A stretch of 64,000 nt of DNA from CAYMSF01 sp964392985 (GTDB taxonomy: Bacteria > Verrucomicrobiota > Lentisphaeria > Victivallales > Victivallaceae): positions 1 to 64,000 of the forward strand of contig CAYMSF010000018.1 in NCBI GenBank assembly GCA_964392985.1, written 5' to 3'. Under the pieces are notes generated by a model. It saw only the letters and a program-made list of their open reading frames with translations. It had not been told where the DNA came from and made no database searches. The position numbers and the translations under genes were made by a program. Position 1 is the stretch's first letter; each line of letters begins with the position of its first letter. This document shows, in pieces, positions 36,538 to 47,700 of the stretch.

Positions 36538-38490
36538 TTACTGTCCCTGAATAATTTTAAATCCGTATGGTGCTATATCAACTTTAGCAGATTTTTTGTA
36601 TTTGAAAGAACTTCCCTTCCCGTCCATGTTGATAACAAACCAGGAGATTGCGCCATTCTTTTCTCTTGGAACGGCAATATTTCCTGCAGGAATATCCAGA
36701 CGTTGCGCCATTCCCTGTTCTGCGGCATAGTGCATTATCATTTTTTTCAACATAATTTTGCCATTGTCACCGGCTGGCATGGAACCAAGCATGACAATCT
36801 TCCCTTTGCCATATTTTTTTTCTGTGAGAAAGGCAAGACCTGCAAGACGAACGTCGTTTGTTTCGCCAACCATTTTGGCACTTGTTGTCCTGAAGAATGA
36901 GCTCCAGATTGACAATGGTGCGGTTAACCCGAAAGCGGTTCCGGCAATATCATTATTGGTCGGCGAAAAAGTAAGTATGGTTTTTACTCCGGCGGCCTTT
37001 TCGATGTCCGGATGCAACGCTGATTCCGTATAAAGAGTATGATCTTCCGTCCTGCACGCGGTAAGCGGACCAACAATCCACGTCCCGCCGTTCTTCACAA
37101 AAGACAACCCGTTTTTCAACAATGTATTGTTGAGATGGGGCAAATACGGGGTGAATAGCAGTTTGCATCCTTTCAAGTCCGTATTTTCCGGAACGAGATC
37201 CCGGTGCAATCCTGTTTCCAGAACTGTCATATAAAGTTCCTGCATCTTTTCGATATAGTTTATCGCTTCCAATGGTTCTGTTAGAAAAAATGCCCGGGCA
37301 ACATCGGAATATGTCATCATTAATTCCGCCTTGACAACCTCCGATGAGGCCAGTAAGCCGGAAATGCTTTCGAGCGATTTTCCCGCTTCTTTTACGTCGT
37401 CAAAACCGATGGTCGGCTCGCCCCAGGATGAAATTATTGCGCCGTGCGGCATTTCAACCCCGGCATGCTGCTGCCGCCATAACCAGTAGCCGAATCCGCC
37501 GGAACCAAGCGCTGCCGCCGCAATCAATTCGGCACTCAAATATGATTTCCGGTGAATTTTAGGGTAACCGAAAATACATCCGCTGTGCGAAGGACCGGTT
37601 TCCATAACCCAAAACTTTTTCCCGGGCTTCAGATTCCGCCAAATATCATAATCCATAATCATTTTTTTATAACTGTCGCTGTCATAGTAAGCGTCAAAAG
37701 AGGCAAAATCGAGGTTTTTGTAGTGTTCAACATGATTGAGATAATGCCGGACACTGCTGTTATGGGTAATCGGCGCAGATGAATATTTTCTGATAATTTT
37801 GACCTGCTCATCTTGAAATTCAATAATCTTCTCGCGAGAGAATAATCGATAATTCGTTGATAACGATGGATTATGAGCAAACGGTGTTTTTAACGGCACC
37901 GGAACCTGTTCAAAAGTTGAATATTTTTGACTCCAGAGAGAGGTTCCCCACCTCCGGTTCAACTCTTCTATAGTACCGTAGCGTTTCTTCAACCAGCGAT
38001 GCCACTGTTTTTTGCACTCATCGCAACAACATTCCGAAACATGTGATTTCATTTCGTTATCCGTCTGCCAGGCAATCAAACCGGGTAAAACGGATACAGC
38101 TTTCGCAATTGCCTCAACAATCATCCGTGAACGTGTTCTGAAGAAAGGATTGTTATTGCAAAAATGCTGCCTGGCTCCGTGCATCATCCTTATGCCGTCA
38201 GTACCCATGAACAGACGTTCCGGATGGTTGTGGGAAAGCCATACCGGCGGTGTCGCCGTAGGGGTGCAGAATACGGTGTCAATACCATTTTTATGCAGTT
38301 TCTTGATAACATCAGTAAAGAAATCAAGTTTGAATATGCCTGGACCAGGTTCCATATCTATCCAGGCGAACTCGCCCATTCTGACAGTATTTATTCCGGC
38401 TTTGCGCATCAGTCTGATATCCCGGTCAATATCTTCGACTGGCCAGAGTTCAGGATAATAGGCGGCGAGGAGATGAATTTTGTTTTCCAT
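36538..38490 (-). CDS. GH42 beta-galactosidase
   Basis: A 650-residue enzyme without a signal peptide. AAYYPELWP opens the barrel, E146 in WQTDNEMKSH is the acid/base and E297 in VMETGPSHS the nucleophile. The zinc-site cysteines of GH42 are present (C111 and the cluster at about 154-159). A trimerisation and beta-domain fill the rest. It is 131 nt upstream of the rhamnosidase gene on the same strand. It probably removes beta-galactose from galactan or arabinogalactan side chains. Confidence 0.92.
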   Translation of the reverse strand: MENKIHLLAAYYPELWPVEDIDRDIRLMRKAGINTVRMGEFAWIDMEPGPGIFKLDFFTDVIKKLHKNGIDTVFCTPTATPPVWLSHNHPERLFMGTDGIRMMHGARQHFCNNNPFFRTRSRMIVEAIAKAVSVLPGLIAWQTDNEMKSHVSECCCDECKKQWHRWLKKRYGTIEELNRRWGTSLWSQKYSTFEQVPVPLKTPFAHNPSLSTNYRLFSREKIIEFQDEQVKIIRKYSSAPITHNSSVRHYLNHVEHYKNLDFASFDAYYDSDSYKKMIMDYDIWRNLKPGKKFWVMETGPSHSGCIFGYPKIHRKSYLSAELIAAAALGSGGFGYWLWRQQHAGVEMPHGAIISSWGEPTIGFDDVKEAGKSLESISGLLASSEVVKAELMMTYSDVARAFFLTEPLEAINYIEKMQELYMTVLETGLHRDLVPENTDLKGCKLLFTPYLPHLNNTLLKNGLSFVKNGGTWIVGPLTACRTEDHTLYTESALHPDIEKAAGVKTILTFSPTNNDIAGTAFGLTAPLSIWSSFFRTTSAKMVGETNDVRLAGLAFLTEKKYGKGKIVMLGSMPAGDNGKIMLKKMIMHYAAEQGMAQRLDIPAGNIAVPREKNGAISWFVINMDGKGSSFKYKKSAKVDIAPYGFKIIQGQ

Positions 38491-38593
38491 AATCACCGTT
38501 ACCGTTTGCGTTTAAATTGCATAAAACAAGACTATATCTTAACATCAAGCGTCTTGTTTTCAAACTTAAAATGCGTTTTTTTTGTAAATTGTT

Positions 38594-38633
38594 AGCGATA
38601 ACGCTTGACATTTAAATTAAAATGAGCTATAAT
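38594..38633 (+). promoter_or_regulatory. Consensus promoter with overlapping LacI-like operator
   Basis: TTGACA (38605-38610), 17-nt spacer, TATAAT (38628-38633): a perfect sigma70 consensus on the plus strand. AGCGATAACGCT (38594-38605), a half-palindrome of LacI-operator type, touches the -35. The predicted transcript starts near 38640 and gives a leader of about 165 nt with a small hairpin GCAATT-CTA-AATTGC at 38719-38733. The whole divergent spacer 38491-38805 holds no gene. Confidence 0.7.
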
Positions 38634-38805
38634 CAATATACAGTTACCAATGATTCAAGACCGGATACCGAAGAATTAGGTACTAACCGTAAAGTTTAAT
38701 TGGCAAGTTTTGATTTAAGCAATTCTAAATTGCCTGACATATTGTTCTTATATAGCATTTTTTGGTTCCAAAACTGAAATAATCTAAAACTTAGGAATGA
38801 CCGAG

Positions 38806-39666
38806 ATGAAAAAAAACCAAAGTTCTTCCATGGTAAAACCCGTTGCAAAACACAGTCTTTTCACATTAATTGAACTCCTGGTCGTGATAGCGATCATAGC
38901 AATCCTCGCCTCAATGTTACTGCCGGCACTGGGAAAAGCCAGGGAAAAAGCCAGGGAAATAAGTTGTCTTTCCAATACGAAACAGATTGGTGCGGCCATG
39001 CTGGGTTATTCGACTGATTTCAGGGATTCCCTTCCTTATTATCACAACACCGCTGGTACTGGTGGCGTCGTTGATCCTTGGCGTGCAGCCACGTGCGGTA
39101 CAGATCTTGAATATATGTTGTCCAAATATACCGGGCAAAAGTTTACAGGAGACAATAGTGCGAATCCGGATGTCATAAAGGCCGGTTATGCAACCGGTGG
39201 CATATGGAAATGCCCCGCGTCTACACTGCGAGTTGTAAGCGCTACTCTGACAGGCGGAGTAGCAGGAACAAAATACCAGTCAGGCAGCGAAAGCGCCCAA
39301 TCATATAATGCATATTTTGGTCTTTATGAACATTATAAAAACGGTGCAGCTGGCGGTTTTTCCTTCAAAACATTCTACTTTACCAAGCCGGGACGGACAC
39401 CATATCAATTCTGTTGCACCAAGGGCTATAACGGCGCAACCGGGCTTTACGGAGAAAAACCGTGGCACAACAAGACAAGACCTACCATATTCATAGACGG
39501 TCATGCTGTTTTACTTAAGACTACGTCATACAGAATGCAACTCCCCGGTTCTCCATCGGCCGCCCTGCCATCAATTAATTGCGGTCCTTATAGTACTTTT
39601 CAACTTTCTAGTGGAACTGGAACTCCCGCTCATAGAAAATGGGACTTCTGGCTCGAAGAATATTGA
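38806..39666 (+). CDS. Type II secretion pseudopilin-like protein (H-X9-DG)
   Basis: A 286-residue protein with a short basic leader, prepilin peptidase site and the methylation helix FTLIELLVVIAIIAILASMLL at about 20-40. The C-terminus has WH-x9-DG, the motif of the DUF1559-type and related pseudopilins that are abundant in Lentisphaerota and Planctomycetota. It is processed by a prepilin peptidase and anchored in the inner membrane. The ATG at 38806 follows AGGA at 9 nt; the ATG at 38797 abuts it. It stands alone among hydrolase genes behind a very strong promoter. Confidence 0.9.
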   Translation: MKKNQSSSMVKPVAKHSLFTLIELLVVIAIIAILASMLLPALGKAREKAREISCLSNTKQIGAAMLGYSTDFRDSLPYYHNTAGTGGVVDPWRAATCGTDLEYMLSKYTGQKFTGDNSANPDVIKAGYATGGIWKCPASTLRVVSATLTGGVAGTKYQSGSESAQSYNAYFGLYEHYKNGAAGGFSFKTFYFTKPGRTPYQFCCTKGYNGATGLYGEKPWHNKTRPTIFIDGHAVLLKTTSYRMQLPGSPSAALPSINCGPYSTFQLSSGTGTPAHRKWDFWLEEY

Positions 39667-39872
39667 TTTTATGAAAAATTCGAATTTACCGGTGGTGTAA
39701 TCCTTTATGGCGCTATGAGCTCGCAAACCGGTCAAATATAAGATTATTCCTGTATCTGAACAAAATTGCGCGGCAATATTCAATATACTTGAGAGTTTAC
39801 ATCGTGATTCTACTATTACCGGCAATATTATCGTCCAAAACAAAATAATTACTTAAAAGAGAAGCCAAAAGA

Positions 39873-42215
39873 ATGAATCGCTTAATAGCAGTTGCCGTCA
39901 GCGTTATTTTCCCGGTATTAATTTCCTGTCACACTCTTTCCGCCGCGGATATTGTGGATACCGGCGTGCCGTTCGGCAAACAGAAACTGGTACAGGAAAT
40001 TGACTGTTCAAAAGATAATGTTGACGCTATGTTTATTGATTATCCCGCCGGCATCAGCAAAGTGGAGACGATACTGGGAAAACCTTGCCGGGTGCTTCCA
40101 AACAACGCCGGCGGACCAAAGTATTTCGCATACCGGATTGGTAAAGGGATGAATCTGAAAGCCGGTTCTGCCTATATGCTCGCAGTAGAATTCCCCGACG
40201 ATAAATCCCGGAATATGTTCATCTGCAACTGGGGATGTGAAACCGCCAGAGGGATACACAGCGGAACGGCTACCGGCGATGCGGTTAAAGCTCTATACGT
40301 CAATCACAACCCTGAATCACTCAACTTCCCCTTGACCGGAAAATTCCAGACCTGGCAGGAGATGTTTTTTCTCCATGACCGTACCCCTGAGATAAAACGC
40401 CCGCGCGATGTTGCGATACGTCCATTGCTGCCGCAGGACGGTTTCTATGTGATCATTGCACAGCTCAGAGCTGAAAACAATCCGGAATCAGCTGGAGCGG
40501 CAGTTTCCAAAATAAGCCTTTTTGAAATAACTGACCCGGACAGTCTCCGCCAGAAAATAAATTATCCGCCGGCGGAACTTCCGCGCCGGCATCTTTTCTT
40601 CCGCGAAGAAATGGCCGACGGCGTCATCGCTCAGGGGAGAAAGCCCGAACAAAAACTTCCGGAATGGCATGCCATCACCAATCCGGTTGACTGGTATGAA
40701 TACAAAGTAAAGTTAATGTGTTTCCTCGGCATGAACACCTTCACCAAAGATCTTCTGGAATTTGGACACAACCAGGGCTGGGACTCGTCAAAATACGGCG
40801 GCACGTCCTGGTACAATCAGTCATCAACACCGAAACTTTGGACCGATACGCTCACGATGCTTGCTAAATATCCGGATTTCTATGTGTTCCCCTATTATGA
40901 ATACGCCGGCAGTATCGGCAGCAAAAAAAATATAGCAATCGGCACACAGAGACGGTGTGAGACATTACAAGGGGGCAAAGATTATACCCACCTCAAATGG
41001 GTACATAAAACCAATGCAGATCTTACAGACCCTGACTTTATTGAAGATGCCAGAAAACTGCTTGAAATTACTATCGTGGACAACAAGGATAAAGCTAAAT
41101 TCATCGGCGCATGGTTGCGCCCGAGACCGGAAGCAAATCCGATAAGTTTCAATGAAAAGAATCTTGAAATGTTTTGCAATGAGACAAAACAGCCGGCAAA
41201 AATCACCCGCGAAGAGATTCAGAAAAATAAAGAACTGCGCAATACATACTATGACTGGTGGTTTAAAAAGCGCAGAGACTTCAATCTCGCTCTTGCTGAA
41301 TATTTACGCAAAGAAGTCAACCCTGAGGCAATATTACTCTACACTACCGATGCCAGCGAACCGGGCATAAACCTTCTTGGTTCTGTAGTTGCAAAAGGAA
41401 TGAAAAGTCCCTGGGAATGGAAAACCATCGTTATAACCGATTCCACTGATAAATGGTCTAAATATCTTGAGAACAATAAAGAATTTTTGGGTTATGGCTT
41501 CAAAACTTTTCCTTACGACAGAGTTGTCAGTGAAGACATGTATCTTCAAGCACTGCTGGAACCGCGTTACACCTGGAGTAAATACGAATGGCAGCATGCC
41601 TGTCCATGGAATGACCCGCAAAACTATAAGGACACTCCGGGCGTAATGCTCAGCTATACTTTTAACCGGCTTTATTCGGTTTCATCGCAAAAGGCGTTCG
41701 ATGCATTTAGAACGCCGTCAGGGCTGGCGATAATCAGACATTACGGACTTAATGAAAACAATATGAACGTAGACAAAGATGAAATTCTCGGATATTTCGT
41801 CGCGGACGTTGAACGTACCGGGCCATACTGCATGATTGCCGAGGCTCGCGCCTTTGCTAATGGCGACCCGCGCCTGATCGGTTATCTTGCCGGCAACAGC
41901 TTTAATCGTGGCTTCCCGGAATACGTCCGTGCTTTTAATGCGGCATTCCTCTCGCTTCCCGCCCTACCGAGCAAAATAATCAAAAATGCCTGTATTGACC
42001 CTGAAGTTATTGTTCGAGCCATTCCGACCGAAAAATATGGTACCTATATTGGAATTGTCAACACCGGCTTGACTGAAAAAACCGGTTTGAACATTACGCT
42101 TCCGGCGTGCAACAAGGTGACAGATACGGTTTCCGGAGAAAACATTGCTGTAAACGATGGCAAAATTCAGCTTTCAATGTATCCGGGACAATTAAAGGCA
42201 TTTAATTTAAAGTAG
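39873..42215 (+). CDS. Secreted protein of unknown function (780 aa)
   Basis: An exported 780-residue protein with signal peptide (about 1-25). An N-terminal beta-rich region (about 40-220) resembles carbohydrate-binding sandwiches in pattern only. The middle (about 260-650) is rich in aromatic residues (NPVDWYEYKVKLM, FYVFPYYEY, WWFKKRRDFN), suggesting a TIM-barrel glycosidase, and a small beta-domain ends the chain. I do not recognise the family and cannot assign catalytic residues. It is followed 34 nt later by a CE4-like gene and belongs to a plus-strand operon with a LacI regulator. Confidence 0.6.
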   Translation: MNRLIAVAVSVIFPVLISCHTLSAADIVDTGVPFGKQKLVQEIDCSKDNVDAMFIDYPAGISKVETILGKPCRVLPNNAGGPKYFAYRIGKGMNLKAGSAYMLAVEFPDDKSRNMFICNWGCETARGIHSGTATGDAVKALYVNHNPESLNFPLTGKFQTWQEMFFLHDRTPEIKRPRDVAIRPLLPQDGFYVIIAQLRAENNPESAGAAVSKISLFEITDPDSLRQKINYPPAELPRRHLFFREEMADGVIAQGRKPEQKLPEWHAITNPVDWYEYKVKLMCFLGMNTFTKDLLEFGHNQGWDSSKYGGTSWYNQSSTPKLWTDTLTMLAKYPDFYVFPYYEYAGSIGSKKNIAIGTQRRCETLQGGKDYTHLKWVHKTNADLTDPDFIEDARKLLEITIVDNKDKAKFIGAWLRPRPEANPISFNEKNLEMFCNETKQPAKITREEIQKNKELRNTYYDWWFKKRRDFNLALAEYLRKEVNPEAILLYTTDASEPGINLLGSVVAKGMKSPWEWKTIVITDSTDKWSKYLENNKEFLGYGFKTFPYDRVVSEDMYLQALLEPRYTWSKYEWQHACPWNDPQNYKDTPGVMLSYTFNRLYSVSSQKAFDAFRTPSGLAIIRHYGLNENNMNVDKDEILGYFVADVERTGPYCMIAEARAFANGDPRLIGYLAGNSFNRGFPEYVRAFNAAFLSLPALPSKIIKNACIDPEVIVRAIPTEKYGTYIGIVNTGLTEKTGLNITLPACNKVTDTVSGENIAVNDGKIQLSMYPGQLKAFNLK

Positions 42216-42249
42216 AATTATTACGCAGTAATGAATAAAGAGGTCTGCA

Positions 42250-43665
42250 ATGATTAGAATATTACTAGGAGTATTCGCGTTACTCTGCCCGGGAATGACT
42301 CTGTACGCTCAGGAAATCAGCTGGGAATATTCCTGGACCGGCGATACAAAAGTCCCCAAAGTTACAATGTCGCCGTATCTTTACGGTAAAACGTGGGCAT
42401 ACACCGTAGAACTTGATGATGGCGGAATAATGGCAAAAAGTACCGCACAGCCGCTAATGGCTGAATACAAGTTTACCGATGCCCCGCCGGGAATAAAAGG
42501 CGGAAAAGAAATACCTTTTACCGGCTCCGTCGCAGTCATGGTCTGCAATATGAATGGCGGCAACAATACCGTGCTTTCCTGGGACGATGTCAAATTTCTT
42601 CGGGAAAAAGGGTGGGATATCACCAATCACAGTTACTGGCATACCGGTTGCCATTGGGATAAATCAAAAATATTGTCACCTGACCAGTTCAAACGCGAAC
42701 TTTTCTGGAGTCAGGCATTATTTTCGCATTTCGTCTATGACGACAAACAAGCCCCTTTGTCTTTTGTCTATCCTTCCGGGGATTACAACTACAAACCGTT
42801 CTTGAAAGAGTTCAATCTCGTTTCCGGTTCGCGAGTGAGTGGCAGTAGCGCGGCATCATTCTTCAGTCCGGACTTCAACGCACTGGAAATCGGCAGGAGC
42901 AATCTTGACAATCTGGGAACCGAAAAGAACAAGGACCCGATGGGACATTTTCTCAAAGGCAATATTGCCCCTGGAACAATGCACACCGATTTCACCCACG
43001 GCATTAATACCAGCAAAGATTCGGATAACTACAAAGCCTGGCAGACCAGATTGAAATGTATCGCTGAAAAATATGGCCGTGATGGCGCCGACAACCTCTG
43101 GTGTGCACCAAAGTCCGAGCTGGTCAAATATATCCTCGCGGCAAAATCCGCCAAACTTGATGTTACCGCAGGCAAAATCACACTGACGCTACCCGCAAAT
43201 ACCATCGCAACGCGCCTGACAATCATTATTGATGGAATTCCGGAAAGCATAAAACTTGAACCTCCTCCAGGTGGCATGATTTACCGGCAGGGAGATAAAA
43301 CCTGGCTTACCACTCCGGTCATCGGCAAGCCCAACCCCATCCCCGGACCGGGAATCAAAATAGGATATGAAGGTAATTTTGCACCAGTGATAAAATTCCA
43401 GGCACCAATGAAAGTCGCGGCGGTAAGGATTCTGCAACAAGGAAAATTTGCGGAGGGATTTACACCGAAAATCACCTTCGTCCTTCCTGATGGCGGCAAA
43501 AAAGAGTTAAATGTTGAAAAAATCCATAAATGGGTAACATCAAAATGGGGTTTCTGGTGTCTTTACCCCCTGCTCCCGGAAGAACCGGCAGTCTTGGCCG
43601 ACGGGGTGGAACTGGCTCCGGATAAGGCATTCAAAAAAGTCGAAGTATGGGTAGTCAAAGATTGA
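42250..43665 (+). CDS. Secreted CE4-like polysaccharide deacetylase
   Basis: A 471-residue exported protein with signal peptide (about 1-20). The NodB-type metal site is visible: D56 and D57 in VELDDGG and the H-x3-H pair H127/H131 in NHSYWH. VYPSGDYNY is a plausible next motif. A beta-domain follows after about 290. Such enzymes remove acetyl groups from sugars. The D-D-G rather than TFDDG motif and the C-terminal extension place it outside classical chitin deacetylases. Start follows AGAGGT. It is translated just before the LacI gene (29 nt). Confidence 0.72.
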   Translation: MIRILLGVFALLCPGMTLYAQEISWEYSWTGDTKVPKVTMSPYLYGKTWAYTVELDDGGIMAKSTAQPLMAEYKFTDAPPGIKGGKEIPFTGSVAVMVCNMNGGNNTVLSWDDVKFLREKGWDITNHSYWHTGCHWDKSKILSPDQFKRELFWSQALFSHFVYDDKQAPLSFVYPSGDYNYKPFLKEFNLVSGSRVSGSSAASFFSPDFNALEIGRSNLDNLGTEKNKDPMGHFLKGNIAPGTMHTDFTHGINTSKDSDNYKAWQTRLKCIAEKYGRDGADNLWCAPKSELVKYILAAKSAKLDVTAGKITLTLPANTIATRLTIIIDGIPESIKLEPPPGGMIYRQGDKTWLTTPVIGKPNPIPGPGIKIGYEGNFAPVIKFQAPMKVAAVRILQQGKFAEGFTPKITFVLPDGGKKELNVEKIHKWVTSKWGFWCLYPLLPEEPAVLADGVELAPDKAFKKVEVWVVKD

Positions 43666-43694
43666 GTTTGTAATCATAGACAGGAACATATAAA

Positions 43695-44735
43695 ATGGCG
43701 ATTAAACGGGTTATTTCAATAGACAGCATCGCAACTCTTGCCGGAGTTTCCAGGGGTACCGTTTCTCGCGCTTTCAATGAAAGAAGCGACATCAGTCCCA
43801 AAACCCGCGAAAAAGTCCTGGCAATCGCCAGAAAGAACCACTATTTTCCGAATTCAAGTGCCAGAGGACTTGCCAAAGGAAGAACCGAAACCGTCGGCAT
43901 CGTCGTTCCTGAAATTAAAAATCCGTTTCTCCCAGAAATGATTACCGCTATCGAAAAAGCTGCCGGCAAACATGAAATGTCCGCATTGCTTGCTATTACC
44001 GAAGGCAATATCTCCATTCAGGAAAAACTGCTCAACAAAATGGCAAGCGGACAAGTTGACGGTATCCTGATTACTCCGTGCGAATCAGTCGAAAGTATCA
44101 ATATGCTCAACCATATCAATCAAAAAATCCCCGTGGTATGCCTCAAAAATTTTGCCGGACTGCGATGCAGTTCGGTCAGTTATGATGATGCTATCGGAGT
44201 CAGGCTATTGATTGAACACCTTTATGATCTTGGACACCGGCGAATAGCCTACATCTATCCTGCCAGCTCCCGCTGGACCGTCAAACAACGTACTGACGCC
44301 TATAATGAGGCGCTGGATTCTTTCTCCATTGAGTATAGAAAATTATATGAAATTAACGACGAACTGCCCTTTGAAGAGATATGGAAACAGATCGCAAAGA
44401 TGATATTCGATAGTTGCGACCACGATATGCCTACCGCAATACTTGCATTCGATGACATTATCGGAATGCACCTGATGAAAGCGGCAGAATCATCCGGTTA
44501 TTCAGTACCGCGCGATATTTCAATCGCAGGATTCGATAACATTGCGTTCTCAATGCTCTCATCCGTGCCGTTAACTACGGTATGTGTCAACCGTGAACGT
44601 CTGGGAGAAACAGCGATAGATATACTCATCAGACAGTTACGTTCAGAAATAAAGCATGAAGAAATCCATCACGTTACCCTCACCCCGGAATTGCTAGTCA
44701 GAAAATCTACAACTGCGCCTCATTTGCCCGAATAA
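43695..44735 (+). CDS. LacI-family transcriptional regulator
   Basis: A 346-residue repressor-type regulator. The N-terminal helix-turn-helix includes SIATLAGVSRGTVSRAFN at about 10-27 and a hinge helix with SSARGLAKGRT near 55. The sugar-binding periplasmic-type domain has VGIVVPEIKNPF, DGILITP and the dimer-interface stretch SIAGFDNI. Start follows AGGA. Lying between two secreted hydrolase genes, it probably controls this 39873-48101 block and perhaps the LacI-type sites at 38594 and 26966; that is inference. Confidence 0.95.
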   Translation: MAIKRVISIDSIATLAGVSRGTVSRAFNERSDISPKTREKVLAIARKNHYFPNSSARGLAKGRTETVGIVVPEIKNPFLPEMITAIEKAAGKHEMSALLAITEGNISIQEKLLNKMASGQVDGILITPCESVESINMLNHINQKIPVVCLKNFAGLRCSSVSYDDAIGVRLLIEHLYDLGHRRIAYIYPASSRWTVKQRTDAYNEALDSFSIEYRKLYEINDELPFEEIWKQIAKMIFDSCDHDMPTAILAFDDIIGMHLMKAAESSGYSVPRDISIAGFDNIAFSMLSSVPLTTVCVNRERLGETAIDILIRQLRSEIKHEEIHHVTLTPELLVRKSTTAPHLPE

Positions 44736-44792
44736 TAAATATAGTGAAATATTAACGTTTAAAAGAAAATTTACAAAAACAGGAGTTTCAGA

Positions 44793-47700
44793 ATGAAGAT
44801 GACAATATGTAAAACAATATTCTTTGCTCTGTTCGCAGTAAGCCTGCCATTCCAGGCACAAACCGTAAAACGGGTGTATAACGACTTTGACCAGTTTCCG
44901 AGTAAACTTAATGAATGGAATAAAGCTTCCGGCTCCATAAAAAACGGCAACGATATTCCTGAGGGCGCTTCCGTCAAGAGTTCAATGGAGATGAACGCAC
45001 ATTTTTCAGGTAAAGGCTTTGAACACTTCGCAGTGAATCCGCTTAATGGAAATGTTCCCGGTAATCTCAAATCGGTATCAATGTGGGTAAAAAATATTGA
45101 TGGAAAATTCAACTGGTTCATGACATTTAAAGACAGCGGTACTTACGATAAAGGCAAAGAGCCGAAACGTGAATTTAACTTCAAGCCGGCACCGGGCAAA
45201 TGGACAAAAGTCAGTTTCAAAATTCCCGACGCCTGGCCACAACCGGTTGCAATCGGCGGATTCACCACCCATAACTGGGGCAACGACAAAGTTGTGGCAG
45301 ACGCCACGCTTAAAGTAAGCGGTATGGAAGTTGTTACCGATACTACAACGGTAAAAGAGCAAAACTCGCTTTTCACCCTTTTATGTTCCACCGGAGTTGA
45401 AGCCAATGTATTCAATGAAGGCGACATTGTCAAATTTAATCTCGATTTCGACAACTGGCGCGGCAAAGAGGTGAATTGCTCGCTTTCTTATGAGATAAAC
45501 GACTCAATGGGTAACAATCTGGTGAAGGAAACCAAACCGCTTACTGTCAACGGTTCTCTCCATTACGAAATCACCCCGAAACCAAAAAAATATGGCGTCT
45601 ATGAAATCAAAATTACCGTAAAATCTGAAGGATTTCCTGACTTTAATAAAAATGCACATTTTGCCTATCTGCCCAAAGTACAAACCTATACCGAAGCTGA
45701 AAAGATGGCGTCCCCATACGGTCTGGTTATGCACGGCGGCATGCCGGATACTACCTGCAATGCTTACGCCAAAATGGGCTTTACCTGGGTACGTGACTAC
45801 GCGTACGCATTCCCCTGGATGAAACGCGCCAAAGGCGGGAACGGTAAATATGAAGGCTGGCCATGGTATCAAAAGCTGGATCAAAAAATCAAGGAATCAG
45901 GCCTTATACTGCTGCCCTGCCTCATGGGCGTGATGAAAGATGGCGTCAAAGCCGGTAACCTCAAACTGACGAAAGAGGATAAAGCGGAAATCATCAGCAT
46001 AATGAGCGCATTCCCGCAATACAAATGCTGGGAGGTTGACAATGAATATGACTACGTCAATAGAAAGGATGAGGAAACCAGAAACTGGTCTTCGTACCAG
46101 TCATACCACAAAACCTTCGGCGATATCGTCAAGTTCATTGATGAGAACGTTATTGCCGTCGAGAACGGAACCGCTGGCGTTTTTCCGGAACGGACTAAAG
46201 AATTTATCAAATCCGGAAGCTTCAACAACATTGACGTTATCAATGCACATTTCTACTGCGGCACAGACGCCCCGGAGATGAACAAGATGAACTATAATGT
46301 CGGCGGCAATCTGGTTGCACCGCGTTCAATATTTGACACGCTCCGTGAATACGTCGCGGTAGCGTCCTGCGACGGAAAAAAACGCCAAACCTGGATTACC
46401 GAGTTCGGCTGGGATACTCTCGCCGGCCATATTGTGAATGAATATGAGCAGGCCGCCTATCTCCAGCGCGGCTATATGCTCGGATTGCAGGCCGGAATCG
46501 ACCGGTTGTTCTGGTACTGGAACATGGACACCAAAGGCAAACCGACAGTATTCTTTGACGGATGCGGCATTCTTGATCCGAAGGTTGAACCCAAACCGGC
46601 AGTAGGCGCGATTGCCGCAATGGTACATTTTATGAAATTACCTAAACCGGTCGGAACATTTGACCTTGGCGACAACGCCATGGGCTATGTTTTCACCGAC
46701 TCCGGTAAAATTGTCGCGGCGGTGTTCAAGACCGACGGCAATCTGCCGGATCGGGAAGTCACAATTCCTGGCGGCAAACTTTTTGATATGTTCGCCAATC
46801 CACTTCCGCCAGGCAAAGTAAAACTTGCAATTGGAGCGACATGGATCACGGATCTTGATGAATCCAGCGCCATCTATAAGCAGACGGCCTATGACTTGAA
46901 GTCTAATTATTATAACCGGATTACCGCCGGTGATACTTTCACGATAGAACTGCGGGTAAAAAACAACCGCAAGGAAGATATTGCTGCTAAATTCTCCCTG
47001 CAACTGCCGCAAGGCTGGACAGCAGACCGGACAAACGGAGCAATAGCCGCAAAACCCGGAGAAACAACCCTGATTCCAATCGTTATCACAGCGGACCCGA
47101 AAGAACGCGCCCTTTATCAGAAAGTTCCATTGAAAATATCTGAAAACGGAGTTGAGAAAACCCTCACCACCGAGTTCAATATCGTTGCCGCCGGTATGCT
47201 GAAAGCCTCGCCTTTGACCGGAAATCCGGGCGAATGCAAAACTATTGTGACCATAGGCAACAACTCCTCGCTGCCGAAATCGTTTATCATTAAAACGGAA
47301 GTCCCGAATGGCTGGAAAATAACTCCTGCCGGAATGGAAATCAACAATATGCCCGGTTCAAAGGTTGAGACCAGAGAATTCACGGTCACCTGGAACACCT
47401 CCTGGAAGAAAGACGAAAAGGCAAAAATATATCTTCAACTCCCTGACGGCAGGGTAATAGCAGAGACCGGCATTATTCCGCCGGCAATGACTCTTGTCCG
47501 GATGACCCCGCCGGTAAAATTCAACGGTGACCTTAAGAGTTGGCCCGCGGAATCAAAAATGCCGGACTGGTTGACCGGTTCAACGACAACCAGTCATGGC
47601 ACGGAAGTCTATGCCGGTTACTCCAATGAAGGTATTTATATGGCGGTAAATGTGAAAGATTCAAAGGTATCACAGGAAGATCCGCGCGCCTTCTGGGCCC

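Noticed and set aside
36521..36540. AACCGGTTTTTTA at the end of the GH42 gene as a terminator
   Set aside because: The T-run is on the plus strand, while GH42 is on the minus strand, and the stem is too short.
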